From positions 558,001 to 622,000 of the forward strand of contig OW818667.1 of NCBI GenBank assembly GCA_942493125.1: 64,000 bases of DNA, in the 5' to 3' direction. The notes under the pieces were generated by a model. It had not been told where the DNA came from and did no database searches. It saw nothing but the letters and a program-made list of their open reading frames with translations. Positions 24,407 to 33,899 of this stretch are shown piece by piece; the stretch's first letter is position 1; every line of letters starts with the position of its first letter. Source of the DNA: Fusibacter_C sp942493125. Lineage in GTDB: Bacteria > Bacillota > Clostridia > Peptostreptococcales > Acidaminobacteraceae. A program made the position numbers and the translations under genes.

Positions 24407-25599
24407 TCAACATTTATTTGAATGTGGTTTTCAGCATGATCAAGGAAATCGAGCATTTCATTGTCCTCGTCAAACTTTAGGAATATGATTCCAAGTGCTT
24501 TATTTGAACCATCAAAGCTATCAATTGCATCACCATGCGCTTTATACAAAACCGTTTTGAAGATTTTCTTTTGGATGACGTCATCAAATACAATATCCTT
24601 AAGAATCCCTTTCTTGAGCGTATGTAAAATACGCGTTGCCAAGAATTTTGTGTCTGTCACTGGTTTAGAGAAGGCATATTTAAGTCCCATGGCATGATCA
24701 ACCGTAGCTGCTATGGTGTCTATTCCGGTTGCCATGTAAAGCAAATCAGGTATCATATTGCCTCCATTACGCGGTCCAATTTCTACGATATATAAATCTT
24801 CGTTTTGATCAATCATCACCTCAATATTGAAAGCGCCAAATTGTATTTCAAGCAAACGAAACAATCGCTCTAGCGCTTTTTTCACCCTCTCCAATCTAGA
24901 AGGCATCAAGGTTATTGGATAGCTAGTCCCTACGGGAACAAATGGGTTTCCCGTTTTATCTCTATGACTGTTCAAAAAACCCCAAAACACAACTTCCCCA
25001 TCTTCAACAAAGCAATCTCCAGCGATCATATAAGGATGATCTTGAACGATAAATTCTTCGATGATAATCGTCTTTTGCCTCGAATTCTCAAAAGCGACCT
25101 CTATATATTTCTTACAGACATCAAAATCATTTGCGCGGTTGACGCCTTTGCTTCCAGAAGAGTCATTTGGCTTGATCATAATTGGGAAATTGAATTTACC
25201 TATTGCAGAAAGTGCATCTTCAGTGGTTGTAAAACTTTCTGCGCGTGGACAATTGAAGCCATTTTCTTTTAAAAATTTACGAAATCGGTCTTTTTGTGAA
25301 AGTATTTGAACGGATTGATATGGGTTAGTCGGTAAACCAAGTTTTTCTGCAACATACGCAGCTGTAGGTGCAGCAGGATCTGATGCATACGAAACGATGC
25401 CTTCCACGCCTTCCCTTTCTGCAACCTGCAAGATCGCCTCTTTATCCGTTGTGCTGAGGCAGAAATATTGATCTGCATAATGTTGACCTGGATTATCTGG
25501 AATGAAGTCACATAATATCGTAAATAGCCCGATACTTTTTGCGTACTCAATTGCTGGAATTTGTTGCGTTGAACCGCCTAACAGAATTATTTTTCTCAA
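24394..25599 (-). CDS. ATP-grasp carboxylate-amine ligase-like protein
   Basis: About 401 residues. N-terminal pre-grasp region RKIILLGGSTQQIPAIEYAK, then an ATP-grasp domain with FPIMIKPNDSSGSKGV, IIEEFI and the metal-binding EIGPRNGGNMIP, as in carboxylate-amine ligases such as carbamoyl-phosphate-synthase-like and BacD-like enzymes. The likely start is TTG (MRKIILLGG), six bases after AGAGGTG; a GTG three codons earlier would overlap both the site and the upstream stop. The 3' end is formed by a palindromic repeat. Together with its downstream relative and three other ATP-grasp proteins upstream, it makes five such ligases in one operon. The acid and amine are unknown. Confidence 0.78.
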   Translation of the reverse strand: MRKIILLGGSTQQIPAIEYAKSIGLFTILCDFIPDNPGQHYADQYFCLSTTDKEAILQVAEREGVEGIVSYASDPAAPTAAYVAEKLGLPTNPYQSVQILSQKDRFRKFLKENGFNCPRAESFTTTEDALSAIGKFNFPIMIKPNDSSGSKGVNRANDFDVCKKYIEVAFENSRQKTIIIEEFIVQDHPYMIAGDCFVEDGEVVFWGFLNSHRDKTGNPFVPVGTSYPITLMPSRLERVKKALERLFRLLEIQFGAFNIEVMIDQNEDLYIVEIGPRNGGNMIPDLLYMATGIDTIAATVDHAMGLKYAFSKPVTDTKFLATRILHTLKKGILKDIVFDDVIQKKIFKTVLYKAHGDAIDSFDGSNKALGIIFLKFDEDNEMLDFLDHAENHIQINVEEIA

Positions 25600-25604
25600 A
25601 TAAA

Positions 25605-26693
25605 TCACCTCTTATCGTTATAAAATACTTTATTAAAAAAATTAGCTGCAATGTTCTCTCGTAACAATGGACCGTAGCATTGAAACATCATAAGTCCTTG
25701 ATGTGAGTTTATTTCGATTATTTTAAAACCATTATCGGTAATCGCGATGTCATAACCCATGTATGTTAATGGTGATAAATGTTGACTGATTTCTATTAGT
25801 TTGTCACTCATTTCGCGCCAATTAGGCAAGACGCCCTTTATTTCTACATTTGTGTCCGGATGATAGATGCAGTTAAAATAGACATTATCGACAATATACT
25901 TTGCATCAGAATACTCTCCTGTCAAGACATTTACCTTTGCAAATAAACTACCATTAATCACATTATCCACTAGCCCAGATGCTTTCGTTGAAAATTTCAT
26001 AATAGCATTTGCAAGCTTAGGAAGCTTTAAATCCTCATTGATGACCATGATTCGAACGGTGTTTAATGCACCACATGAAACTTTTCGAATCGCTTCATGA
26101 GCAACAATATACTCAGTAACAAGGTATTCATCAAGTGTTCTCAAAAATGCGACCAACTGTTCCTCAGTAACAGCTTGATTGTCAATTTCAAACTGATTAT
26201 CATATGAAAGCTTATAAAAACCAACACCATGTGTCGATGAGGCCAATTTTAAAGCGACCTGCTTTTCACGCTGGATAAAACTTAAAAGGTCGTCGAGGGA
26301 ATAGATATTCTTACCATCGATCAGTGGGGCGATTACACCACCCTTTTGAATGGTGCAAAAATATTTAGGCAGATACTGTGGATAGGGTGACAATACATAT
26401 TTCATTGTCAACTTATCATCAATCCAGTGTTTGAAACGTTTATCTATAGGATACATCCGATAAAAATCGACATCGCTGATATAATCGTGATAGTTTTGGG
26501 GTGTCAGACCAAATGCTCTCGTACTTGACACTAAGAATCCCCTTTTATATGACCAAAGTTTTTCTTTTAGCGAACTGTTTTTATCATGTATGAAATCATC
26601 TTTGAATCTTGTGTAACATTTATAGGACATGTTTGCAGGAATACCTAGGCATTTCATGGCTTCAGCGATTATTAACCGTCTAACTCTCTGCAT
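25605..26693 (-). CDS. Sugar-transfer-associated ATP-grasp protein, paralogue 3
   Basis: About 362 residues of the ATPgrasp_ST family (PF14397 type), which occurs in capsule and exopolysaccharide loci. Features: KLWSYKRGFLVSSTRAFGLTPQNYHDYISD near the N-terminus, ATP-binding VALKLASSTHGVGFYKL, and C-terminal IIEINSHQG with the Glu and Asn expected to hold metal. The start is set by alignment with its two neighbours (MQRVRRL matching MHKIKYK), not at an earlier TTG. It is the third of a tandem triplet and shares most blocks with the others, while its N-terminal region has diverged. A carboxylate-to-amine or sugar ligation is expected for the fold; no substrate is known. Confidence 0.8.
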   Translation of the reverse strand: MQRVRRLIIAEAMKCLGIPANMSYKCYTRFKDDFIHDKNSSLKEKLWSYKRGFLVSSTRAFGLTPQNYHDYISDVDFYRMYPIDKRFKHWIDDKLTMKYVLSPYPQYLPKYFCTIQKGGVIAPLIDGKNIYSLDDLLSFIQREKQVALKLASSTHGVGFYKLSYDNQFEIDNQAVTEEQLVAFLRTLDEYLVTEYIVAHEAIRKVSCGALNTVRIMVINEDLKLPKLANAIMKFSTKASGLVDNVINGSLFAKVNVLTGEYSDAKYIVDNVYFNCIYHPDTNVEIKGVLPNWREMSDKLIEISQHLSPLTYMGYDIAITDNGFKIIEINSHQGLMMFQCYGPLLRENIAANFFNKVFYNDKR

Positions 26694-26722
26694 GATTTCA
26701 CACAACCTTTCTGTTATTTATT

Positions 26723-26745
26723 GAAATTGGAATTATGCAATTTCC
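26723..26745. repeat. Palindromic repeat, copy 4 (left-truncated)
   Basis: GAAATTGGAATTATGCAATTTCC followed by CTCA: the right arm and centre match the 24376 copy exactly (ATTGGAATTATGCAATTTCC), and the left arm is shortened. It lies directly after the stop codon of the second ATPgrasp_ST gene. Confidence 0.7.
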
Positions 26746-27837
26746 TCATTTATTTATATGTTGCAAATGCTTTATAAAATAATCTGCTGCAATATTATCT
26801 TTAAGCAATGGCCCATATACTTGAAACATCCGAATCCCTTGATGTGAATTGATTTCAATGATTTTAAAACCGTCATCCGTAATCGCTATGTCGTATCCCA
26901 AGTAAGTTAATGGCGCTAAGTGTTGACTGATCTCAACAAGTTTTTCGCTCATTTCTTGCCAATGTGGCAGATGACCCTTTATTTCAAGGTTTGAATCAGG
27001 ATGGCGCTCGCAATCAAAAAAGATATTGTTTACAACCTTTTTTGCATTTGAGAATTCACCCGTCAATACGTTTACTTTTGCGATAATGCCACCCCTTTGG
27101 ATATTGTCCACTTGTCCAGATGCCAAAGTAGAAAATTTCACAACGGCATTTGTTAGTTTGGCGTTCCTTGAATCTTCCTTGACCACCATGACTCTGACTG
27201 TATTCAGGGCACCGCTTGAAATGCTTCGAATGGCTTCATGTGCAACCACGTACTCAGTAACCAAATAATCATCTAATGCATTTAAAAATGCTACAAATTG
27301 CTCTATTGAAACGGCCTCATTATCAATTTCAAACTGTTCACTATAAGATAATTTATAAAACCCTACACCGTGATCTGACGATGCCATTTTCAACGCAACT
27401 TGTCTTTCCCTCTTGATACAATTCAAAAGATCTTCCATTTTATAAATGTCTTTGCCATCCATCAGCGGTGTGATACGACCAGCCTTTTTTATTGTGCAAA
27501 AATATTTGGGCAAATACGCGTCATATTGTGATAAAACGTATTTCAACGTCAATTTATCATCAATCCAATGCTTGAAACGCTTATCAAGTGGATACAGTCT
27601 GTAGTAATCGACATCACTGATATAATGGCTATAATTTTGTTGTGTAAGCCCAAATGCTTTCGTACTGGATCTTAAAAAGCCTCTTTTGTAAGACCATAGC
27701 TTTTCTTTAACTGAGCCGTCCTTATCGTCTTTAATGTCTTTTACAATTTTTGAATAGAACTTGAGAGACATGTTTGTTGGTATTCCAAAAGGTTTCATAG
27801 CACTAGAAATTAACTTGTATTTGATTTTATGCATCAT
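26746..27837 (-). CDS. Sugar-transfer-associated ATP-grasp protein, paralogue 2
   Basis: A 363-residue ATPgrasp_ST protein, very similar along its whole length to the genes on each side. ATP-binding region VALKMASSDHGVGFYKL, conserved VTEYVVAHEAIRSISSGALNTVRVMVV, and C-terminal YLGYDIAITDDGFKIIEINSHQG. AAAGGG precedes the ATG by six bases. The triplet must have come from two tandem duplications; each copy keeps all motifs, so all seem functional and may act on different acceptors or successive residues. A palindromic repeat lies just after its stop. Confidence 0.8.
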   Translation of the reverse strand: MMHKIKYKLISSAMKPFGIPTNMSLKFYSKIVKDIKDDKDGSVKEKLWSYKRGFLRSSTKAFGLTQQNYSHYISDVDYYRLYPLDKRFKHWIDDKLTLKYVLSQYDAYLPKYFCTIKKAGRITPLMDGKDIYKMEDLLNCIKRERQVALKMASSDHGVGFYKLSYSEQFEIDNEAVSIEQFVAFLNALDDYLVTEYVVAHEAIRSISSGALNTVRVMVVKEDSRNAKLTNAVVKFSTLASGQVDNIQRGGIIAKVNVLTGEFSNAKKVVNNIFFDCERHPDSNLEIKGHLPHWQEMSEKLVEISQHLAPLTYLGYDIAITDDGFKIIEINSHQGIRMFQVYGPLLKDNIAADYFIKHLQHINK

Positions 27838-27852
27838 ATTGAACCCTTTCTT

Positions 27853-28938
27853 TTAACTTTTTATTTTATTTAGATGCCCAATAAAAAATTGAGAAGCCAA
27901 ATTGTCCTTAAGCAATGGATAATAGGTCTGAAGCATTCTGATACCTTGATGTGAGTTGATTTCAATAATCTTAAAACCCGTTTCTGTTAGTGCGATATCA
28001 TACCCTAGGTACGAAAGTGGCGATAGATATTGGCTAATTTGTGTGATTTTTTCCGTCATCATTTCCCAATTTGGCAACTGTCCTTTTATTTCAAGATTTG
28101 AGTCTGGGTGATGATCGCAATCCATACAAAAGCTGTTGACAAATTTTTTCCCATTGGAGAAGGCGCCAGTGACAATATCAACATTTGCATAAATACCACC
28201 CGCTGAAATGTTATCCACTTGACCAGATTTTGTTGTAGAAAATTTTACGACTGAATTAACTATTTGGGGATGCTTTGCATCTTCGTTGATGACCATGATT
28301 CTTACCGTGTTCAGTGCGCCACCTGATATTCTTCGAATTGTCTCATGTGCAATTACGTACTCAGTGACAAGATAATCATCAAGTTTTTTTAGAAATTCAA
28401 CGAATTGATCATCCGTCACGACGTTATCATCTATTTCAAAATGTTCTTGAAAGGCAAGTTTATAAAAGCCAACACCAGCTGATCCAGATGCCAATTTCAA
28501 AGCGACCTGTTTTTCACGTCTTATGCAATCTAAAAGATCATCCAGTTGAAAAATGTCTTTGCCGTCTATGAGTGGCGTAAGGATACCACCTTTTTTAATG
28601 GCACAAAAGTATTTGGGCAGATAGTCGCTGAATGGAGACAGAATATATTTCATCGTCAATTTATCATCAATCCAGTGTCTAAATTGTTTGTCAATCGGAT
28701 AAATTCGATAATAATCTAAGTCGCTTATATAATGTTCATAATTCTCTGGTGTCAATCCAAATGCCCTGGTAGTGGACACTAAAAAGCCTCTTTTGTAAGA
28801 CCATAATTTATCTTTCAGTGAGCTATCTTTGTCTTTAAAATCATCAACTAATCGTTGATAGAACTTATATGACATACCTGCAGGAATTCCAAAGCGTTTC
28901 ATGACGCTAGATATTAGTTTCACTTTAATTTTGTTCAT
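27853..28938 (-). CDS. Sugar-transfer-associated ATP-grasp protein, paralogue 1
   Basis: A 361-residue ATPgrasp_ST protein: KLWSYKRGFLVSTTRAFGLTPENYEHYISD, ATP-binding VALKLASGSAGVGFYKL (with Ser-Ala where its paralogues have Thr/Asp-His), VTEYVIAHETIRRISGGALNTVRIMVI, and C-terminal IIEINSHQG. Its ATG overlaps the stop of the flippase gene by four bases (ATGA), so the triplet is coupled to polymer export genes. The change in the glycine-rich ATP loop may alter substrate, not ATP use. Function as for the other copies: likely an ATP-dependent ligase acting on a glycan precursor. Confidence 0.8.
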   Translation of the reverse strand: MNKIKVKLISSVMKRFGIPAGMSYKFYQRLVDDFKDKDSSLKDKLWSYKRGFLVSTTRAFGLTPENYEHYISDLDYYRIYPIDKQFRHWIDDKLTMKYILSPFSDYLPKYFCAIKKGGILTPLIDGKDIFQLDDLLDCIRREKQVALKLASGSAGVGFYKLAFQEHFEIDDNVVTDDQFVEFLKKLDDYLVTEYVIAHETIRRISGGALNTVRIMVINEDAKHPQIVNSVVKFSTTKSGQVDNISAGGIYANVDIVTGAFSNGKKFVNSFCMDCDHHPDSNLEIKGQLPNWEMMTEKITQISQYLSPLSYLGYDIALTETGFKIIEINSHQGIRMLQTYYPLLKDNLASQFFIGHLNKIKS

Positions 28939-30404
28939 GTTTTCACCACATCTTTTTTATTCAGTTTCAATAAATCCCTAATTGTTTGCGTTAAATAATG
29001 AAAACTTTCAAGCTTAAACAGCATCGCCAAAGCCACATAAAGCAAACTGCCAACAACGACTTGCGTTCCAAGGATTACGCCAACTGGCAATGATAAAAAA
29101 TTCATTGCATAGACGACTGCCCCCATGATCAGAGAAATGAACAGTGATGGAAATATATCTTTAAGCTGTTCCGAGTAACTATAGTTGAGCAAGCTTTTAT
29201 TTGGATATGCATTCAAGAAAGAACCAATAAGACCACCAATGGCTGAACCCATCGCCAACGCGTGGACACCAAATGGCAATGTGATGACTATGATGCTTAT
29301 GCCCATCGTTTTTTTTATGATTTCAAGTTTTAGGAATAGATCACTCCGACCGAGTGCATTGATTGCTTGAAGGTTCGCTGTATGGATGGGAATAATCGCA
29401 TACATGAGGCAAAATATTTGTAGAAAAGGGACAGATGGCAACCATTTGTCGGTTAATAGAATGATGACTAAAGGTCTTGCGACAACGGCTAAACCCACCA
29501 TCATCGGGAATATTATGAATGAGCTGGTCACAATCGAACGTCTCACAATTTCTTTTACGCGTACTCTGTCATCTTGATGTGATGAAAGGGTTGGAAACAT
29601 AACTGATTGGATCGTTCCGTCTATATTTGACACAATAAGTTGAGGAAATTGTTTGCCATTATTGTAAAATCCAAGTGTCGCTGGACTATAAACTCTACCG
29701 ATGATCAATGTGCGTATGTCTGCATAGAGTGTATTTATGATTGCTGAAACCAGTATTTTCCAACCAAATGAGAAAAGTCCTTTAATTCGATCAAATGAAA
29801 ACAACAAATGTGGACGCCATTTTACTGTATACCATAAAATCAAGGTTACCATTGCTTGATTGACCAATTGTTGAATTACAAGTGCCCAAATGCCGAAATT
29901 TGCAATTGCTGCGATGATGCCAACGGTACCAGAAACGATTATTGCTCCTAAACTGCTATAGAATAATTTTTTGAACATCATGTGTTTGGAAATGTATGCA
30001 TTTTGAATCGAGTTAAAAGCACCAAAAAACAAAGTTATAGCAAGTACTTTTAAAACGGATTCAAGCATAGGTTCTCTATAAAAGATGGCGATATAAGGAG
30101 ATGCAAGAAACAAGATGACATATAAAATCCCTGCAACAAATAAGCTTAAATAAAGTGCAGAAGAAAAATCGAGTTCATCCGCCTGCTTCTTTTGAATCAG
30201 TGCTGTATTAAACCCTTTTTGAACGAAAACATTTGCAAGCAATATGAAAATCATCACGAGGGCTATCATGCCGTAATCCGATGGCAACAACAACCTTGCG
30301 AGTATGATCTGGATGATAAATTGCATCCCCTGAGTGGCACTGCGCTCAAGTAGCTTCCAAGCTAAAGAGGATAAAACTTTGTTTTTACTGAATGGCAAAT
30401 GCAT
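28935..30404 (-). CDS. Wzx-type polysaccharide flippase (intact copy)
   Basis: A 489-residue integral membrane protein of the polysaccharide exporter/MOP superfamily (WzxC-like), with about 14 hydrophobic segments, expected to move lipid-linked glycan units across the membrane. The N-terminus WKLLERSATQGMQFIIQIILARLLLPSDYG is typical of the WzxC group. The start used is the ATG in TGATG, overlapping the stop of the glycosyltransferase; a GTG one codon earlier is possible. It is a close paralogue of a second flippase, 14 kb upstream, that carries a frameshift, so this copy may be the only working one. Confidence 0.9.
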   Translation of the reverse strand: MHLPFSKNKVLSSLAWKLLERSATQGMQFIIQIILARLLLPSDYGMIALVMIFILLANVFVQKGFNTALIQKKQADELDFSSALYLSLFVAGILYVILFLASPYIAIFYREPMLESVLKVLAITLFFGAFNSIQNAYISKHMMFKKLFYSSLGAIIVSGTVGIIAAIANFGIWALVIQQLVNQAMVTLILWYTVKWRPHLLFSFDRIKGLFSFGWKILVSAIINTLYADIRTLIIGRVYSPATLGFYNNGKQFPQLIVSNIDGTIQSVMFPTLSSHQDDRVRVKEIVRRSIVTSSFIIFPMMVGLAVVARPLVIILLTDKWLPSVPFLQIFCLMYAIIPIHTANLQAINALGRSDLFLKLEIIKKTMGISIIVITLPFGVHALAMGSAIGGLIGSFLNAYPNKSLLNYSYSEQLKDIFPSLFISLIMGAVVYAMNFLSLPVGVILGTQVVVGSLLYVALAMLFKLESFHYLTQTIRDLLKLNKKDVVKT

Positions 30405-31363
30405 CACCCCTGCTTTCTCTTAAGACCTTTTAAAAAAATGTATGCTTTAGGATAATACTGCCTGATGTGGAGCTTCGCTTTTTGAAAAAAGTTAAGCTGT
30501 TTGAAATATTCGCTAAACTCTGGGTTTTTAATAACGTCAAACCGATCTTGTACAATATGGATATTAAAGAGGACTTGCTTTTTTCTTTTTTCAATGACGT
30601 GTTTGTACGCATAATTTGTATAGTGATTCAGTTCATCGAGCATTTCAAGCGTTCTTTCATAATGCTTCATCGTCTTCTCCGCATTTGAAAAGGTGCGTGT
30701 CGTCCAGGAATTTGTAAGACCAATACGATAGGCAGACATAAACGCATCGATATAATATACAGTGCCCTGCAAAGCTAATAAAATCATCATCGGGTAATCA
30801 CCTACTGGTGATAAATCATAAAACTTTGGTCGGTGACGCATTTTTTCGCGGTCATAAAGTACTGAGTTGGTAACAAATAACCGTCCTCCAGACATGATGA
30901 TTTCATCGACAGTAAATAGTTTGTTTCCAATGTGAGGTCTTACGTGATTCTTAAATGGCTTTTTATTGATATCAACCAGATAACCTGCGTGAACGCAAAG
31001 CGCGCATTCCTCATGCGTTCTCATATAATCAACTTGTTTTTGAAGCTTAAGAGGATCTGTCCAGTAGTCATCGCCTTCGCATACAGCGATATATTTGCCT
31101 TGTGCGCGCTCTTGATTGTATTTTGTGACCTTGATGCCTTTCGAATACTGGTTCTCAGTTTGATATATTGCTTTAATCAGATGTGGGTACTTTGCTTCAT
31201 ATGCTTTGATAATCTCAACCGTCTTATCAGTAGACGCATCATCATGAATCAATATTTCATAGGAAAAATCCACCTTTTGCATGATGAAACTATCTAAAGC
31301 ATCTTTAATATAGTTTTCGTGGTTGAAAGTCAAACAACTGATACTCACTAATATTTCATCCAT
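30404..31363 (-). CDS. Family 2 glycosyltransferase, copy B
   Basis: A 319-residue GT-A fold transferase: VSISCLTFNHENYI at the start, DDASTDKT in the nucleotide-binding region, and CEGDDYWTDP, which contains the metal-binding acids. A C-terminal basic tail follows. It is a paralogue of the first glycosyltransferase of the operon (317 residues), both beside a WzxC-type flippase, so a glycosyltransferase-flippase pair has been duplicated. It probably adds one sugar to the lipid-linked repeat unit; donor and linkage are unknown. The stop overlaps the flippase start. Confidence 0.9.
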   Translation of the reverse strand: MDEILVSISCLTFNHENYIKDALDSFIMQKVDFSYEILIHDDASTDKTVEIIKAYEAKYPHLIKAIYQTENQYSKGIKVTKYNQERAQGKYIAVCEGDDYWTDPLKLQKQVDYMRTHEECALCVHAGYLVDINKKPFKNHVRPHIGNKLFTVDEIIMSGGRLFVTNSVLYDREKMRHRPKFYDLSPVGDYPMMILLALQGTVYYIDAFMSAYRIGLTNSWTTRTFSNAEKTMKHYERTLEMLDELNHYTNYAYKHVIEKRKKQVLFNIHIVQDRFDVIKNPEFSEYFKQLNFFQKAKLHIRQYYPKAYIFLKGLKRKQG

Positions 31364-31384
31364 AGTTTCACCCTTTACTCCTAT

Positions 31385-32677
31385 TTAACCTTCATGCGTA
31401 TTAATTTCATCGTTTTGAGCTTCGCTTTTGATAATGAAGATACATAACATTACATAAAACATAAAGCTTTCTCTAAAAATCAAATTGATTGCAAATGCTC
31501 TCATTGCTAATGCAAATAACGGGAGCAAGCAGATCCAGCCCCCTCGTTTTATGTGTTGAAATGGTTTGAATATGGCTGCCATGACACTCATATAAACAAT
31601 CGATCCTATAATCCCCAAGTGTACCAACAATTCGAGAAAATAATTATGGGCTTGTTTTAAGTGATATGGCTCTACAGACAAGCCTACACCAAAGAAAAAG
31701 ACGCGCAAATTGCTTAAAAATAGTGTCCAGTATTGCAACCAAATCGATGAGCGACCTGTTGTTATTTCGGATAAATTAACGTCAACACCACTTCCTATGT
31801 CAAGCCTAGCCATATAGATGCTCCAGTACGGAAACCTATATAACTGCGAACCTATCAATAACAAAGCCAATATCACGAATACGCTTTTTAGCATAGCCGC
31901 GTAATTTAAACTTAGCCCGCTTAATAAAAAAATGGCAAACGTACATAGAATTGTCAGTAAAAATGACTGGCTTAAAGATGAAACACCAAAAACGAATAAA
32001 ACTAAAATCAGAATCCAATCAAACCAAGCATTTTTCTTCACTCTGATCATGTAGAGCAACGAGGCGATCGCTATCGTCAAGTCCATCGTATAAAAGTTAG
32101 GGTTATACTGAATCCCTGAAAAACGATCTACAAATTCGCCTTCTAGCTTAAGCTGAGTCTCTCTTAGAAAAGCAGATAGTCCAGGAATCATGTCACTTTG
32201 TGAACCCATTGTAGACGCGATAATCACACCAGCTATAAAAAACATGAGCAGCTTTCTGAGTTCAATCGCTTTTATTTCGTTCATCATAAGCATTGCAATT
32301 AAAAAATATGAGATTAAATTGATCAATTCGACGAGCTCAGGTTCAGCTGCATTTAATAGACAATAGGCGATGAATAATACGAGGGTGATTACCTGATATA
32401 GGTCGATACGAAAACCGTGATTAAACAAAATCATTTTTGCGATATACACAAAAATCAAAAGATTGAACAGTGTAAAACCATCGAAAGATGTTTTTAATAT
32501 TGGCGAAAAAGACAACATGAAAAATAATCCATAGATGCCTTCTGGCCCTTTTAGAAATATATGGCCACACATCAGAAAAACACCTACGTATAGAAATAAT
32601 GCGTTATTAAGCCCCAATATCACCAGTATTAATGTCAGGGGTAAAATCAACATTGTATTTGTCCATATTTTCACCAT
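31385..32677 (-). CDS. Wzy-like O-antigen polymerase/ligase family membrane protein
   Basis: A 430-residue protein with about 11-12 hydrophobic segments and a larger extracytoplasmic loop before GRSSIWLQYWTLF and AHNYFLELLVHLGIIG, the pattern of the Wzy/WaaL family (O-antigen polymerase/ligase). It should polymerise flipped repeat units outside the membrane. The ATG has AGAGG nine bases upstream and lies inside the end of the preceding glycosyltransferase gene, so the two overlap by 71 bases in different frames. The C-terminus is short and hydrophilic. Confidence 0.82.
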   Translation of the reverse strand: MVKIWTNTMLILPLTLILVILGLNNALFLYVGVFLMCGHIFLKGPEGIYGLFFMLSFSPILKTSFDGFTLFNLLIFVYIAKMILFNHGFRIDLYQVITLVLFIAYCLLNAAEPELVELINLISYFLIAMLMMNEIKAIELRKLLMFFIAGVIIASTMGSQSDMIPGLSAFLRETQLKLEGEFVDRFSGIQYNPNFYTMDLTIAIASLLYMIRVKKNAWFDWILILVLFVFGVSSLSQSFLLTILCTFAIFLLSGLSLNYAAMLKSVFVILALLLIGSQLYRFPYWSIYMARLDIGSGVDVNLSEITTGRSSIWLQYWTLFLSNLRVFFFGVGLSVEPYHLKQAHNYFLELLVHLGIIGSIVYMSVMAAIFKPFQHIKRGGWICLLPLFALAMRAFAINLIFRESFMFYVMLCIFIIKSEAQNDEINTHEG

Positions 32678-33878
32678 CTTTTTGTTCCTCTAGCTTTTCG
32701 TTTATTGCATCGCGATCAGATTCACCAATTTCTTCAGTAATTTTTTGCTTGATAAAAGACATGACGTTCACTGCCCGAGTATTGATTTCGAATAATTTAG
32801 CTTGTTTTTGAGATTGTATACCCATTGCTTTGCAACAGTCTCTATCGTCATATAGACTTTGTATTGCATTCGCGATTGCATCCACATCCATACTATTGAT
32901 CCTGATGGCATTTGAATCCGTGAGCAAATCATCATTGAACGACAGTTCAGAGGATATGATCGGCAAGCCGCATGCCATCGCTTCAACAATTGCGTTGCAA
33001 CACCCTTCCGCAAGTGTTGGAAGCACAAAAACATCGGCACAATTCAAGTAATTGACAAGTTCACTATGTGGCAGCTTCCCTTGAAATATAATCTCATCGC
33101 CTTCTTGCTTTAAGTCACCATCACCAATATAGATAGCTTTGATGTTACCTAGTTTTTTTAAGGCATCCGACAATCGCTGTATGCCTTTACGATGACTAAA
33201 TTCGCCGGTGTAAGCCACGATGAAGTCTTCTTGATCAAAACCGAGATTCTTACGTGCCTCATCTTGACTCATTTTATAGAATTGATTCGCATCGACAGCA
33301 TTTGGCAAAACAATCATTTTATCTTCTGAAGCTAAGTTAAGTGCGATGCTTTCAAATTTATTCTTTGAAGATACACAAATGACGCCGCTTACATTTTCTA
33401 AAGCAAAATCAATTGTTTGCTTATTGTACAGTTTGTTCACCCAAATGTTGCTTTCACCCGTTGCAACGAAGAACGGGATGTCAAATTTTTTGCTGATGAT
33501 ACCTGCTGTCACGCCTGAATGCCAAAAGTGGCCATATAGGACATCAGGGCGATTCGGAATTTTATTGAATGTATGGATCACCGCATTTTGCAATAGTCTT
33601 TCAGAAACGTCTGCTCCTCTGAATTTCAAATTTGAAAAAGACAAGACTTCGGGCTGATAAACATCAATTCTCGAACCGTTTTGCGTGATATCATGCCATA
33701 AAACAGGCCTTTTCTTCAGCTTATTCACAAAATTTGACGTGATGCTTTGTGGTGCGATGACACTGCACTGGTATCCAAGATCCGCTATTGAAGCGACAAG
33801 TTGTCGCACAAAAGTATAGACAGGATCACTTTTCGTTGGGTATTTTGGAACGATAAAGCATATATGTTGAATTGTCAT
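32607..33878 (-). CDS. Family 4 glycosyltransferase
   Basis: A 423-residue GT-B transferase. N-terminal domain ICFIVPKYPTKSDPVYTFVRQL; C-terminal domain with VAYTGEFSHRKGIQRL and the nucleotide-sugar motif EGCCNAIVEAMACGLPII (E-x7-E type). The final 40 residues are hydrophilic and not typical of the family; they correspond to the 71-base overlap with the polymerase gene. This suggests that an earlier stop was lost and the gene read on into its neighbour. Retaining glycosyl transfer onto the growing repeat unit is expected; donor unknown. Confidence 0.9.
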   Translation of the reverse strand: MTIQHICFIVPKYPTKSDPVYTFVRQLVASIADLGYQCSVIAPQSITSNFVNKLKKRPVLWHDITQNGSRIDVYQPEVLSFSNLKFRGADVSERLLQNAVIHTFNKIPNRPDVLYGHFWHSGVTAGIISKKFDIPFFVATGESNIWVNKLYNKQTIDFALENVSGVICVSSKNKFESIALNLASEDKMIVLPNAVDANQFYKMSQDEARKNLGFDQEDFIVAYTGEFSHRKGIQRLSDALKKLGNIKAIYIGDGDLKQEGDEIIFQGKLPHSELVNYLNCADVFVLPTLAEGCCNAIVEAMACGLPIISSELSFNDDLLTDSNAIRINSMDVDAIANAIQSLYDDRDCCKAMGIQSQKQAKLFEINTRAVNVMSFIKQKITEEIGESDRDAINEKLEEQKDGENMDKYNVDFTPDINTGDIGA

Positions 33879-33899
33879 AAGTTTGTCCTTCTTCCAAAA

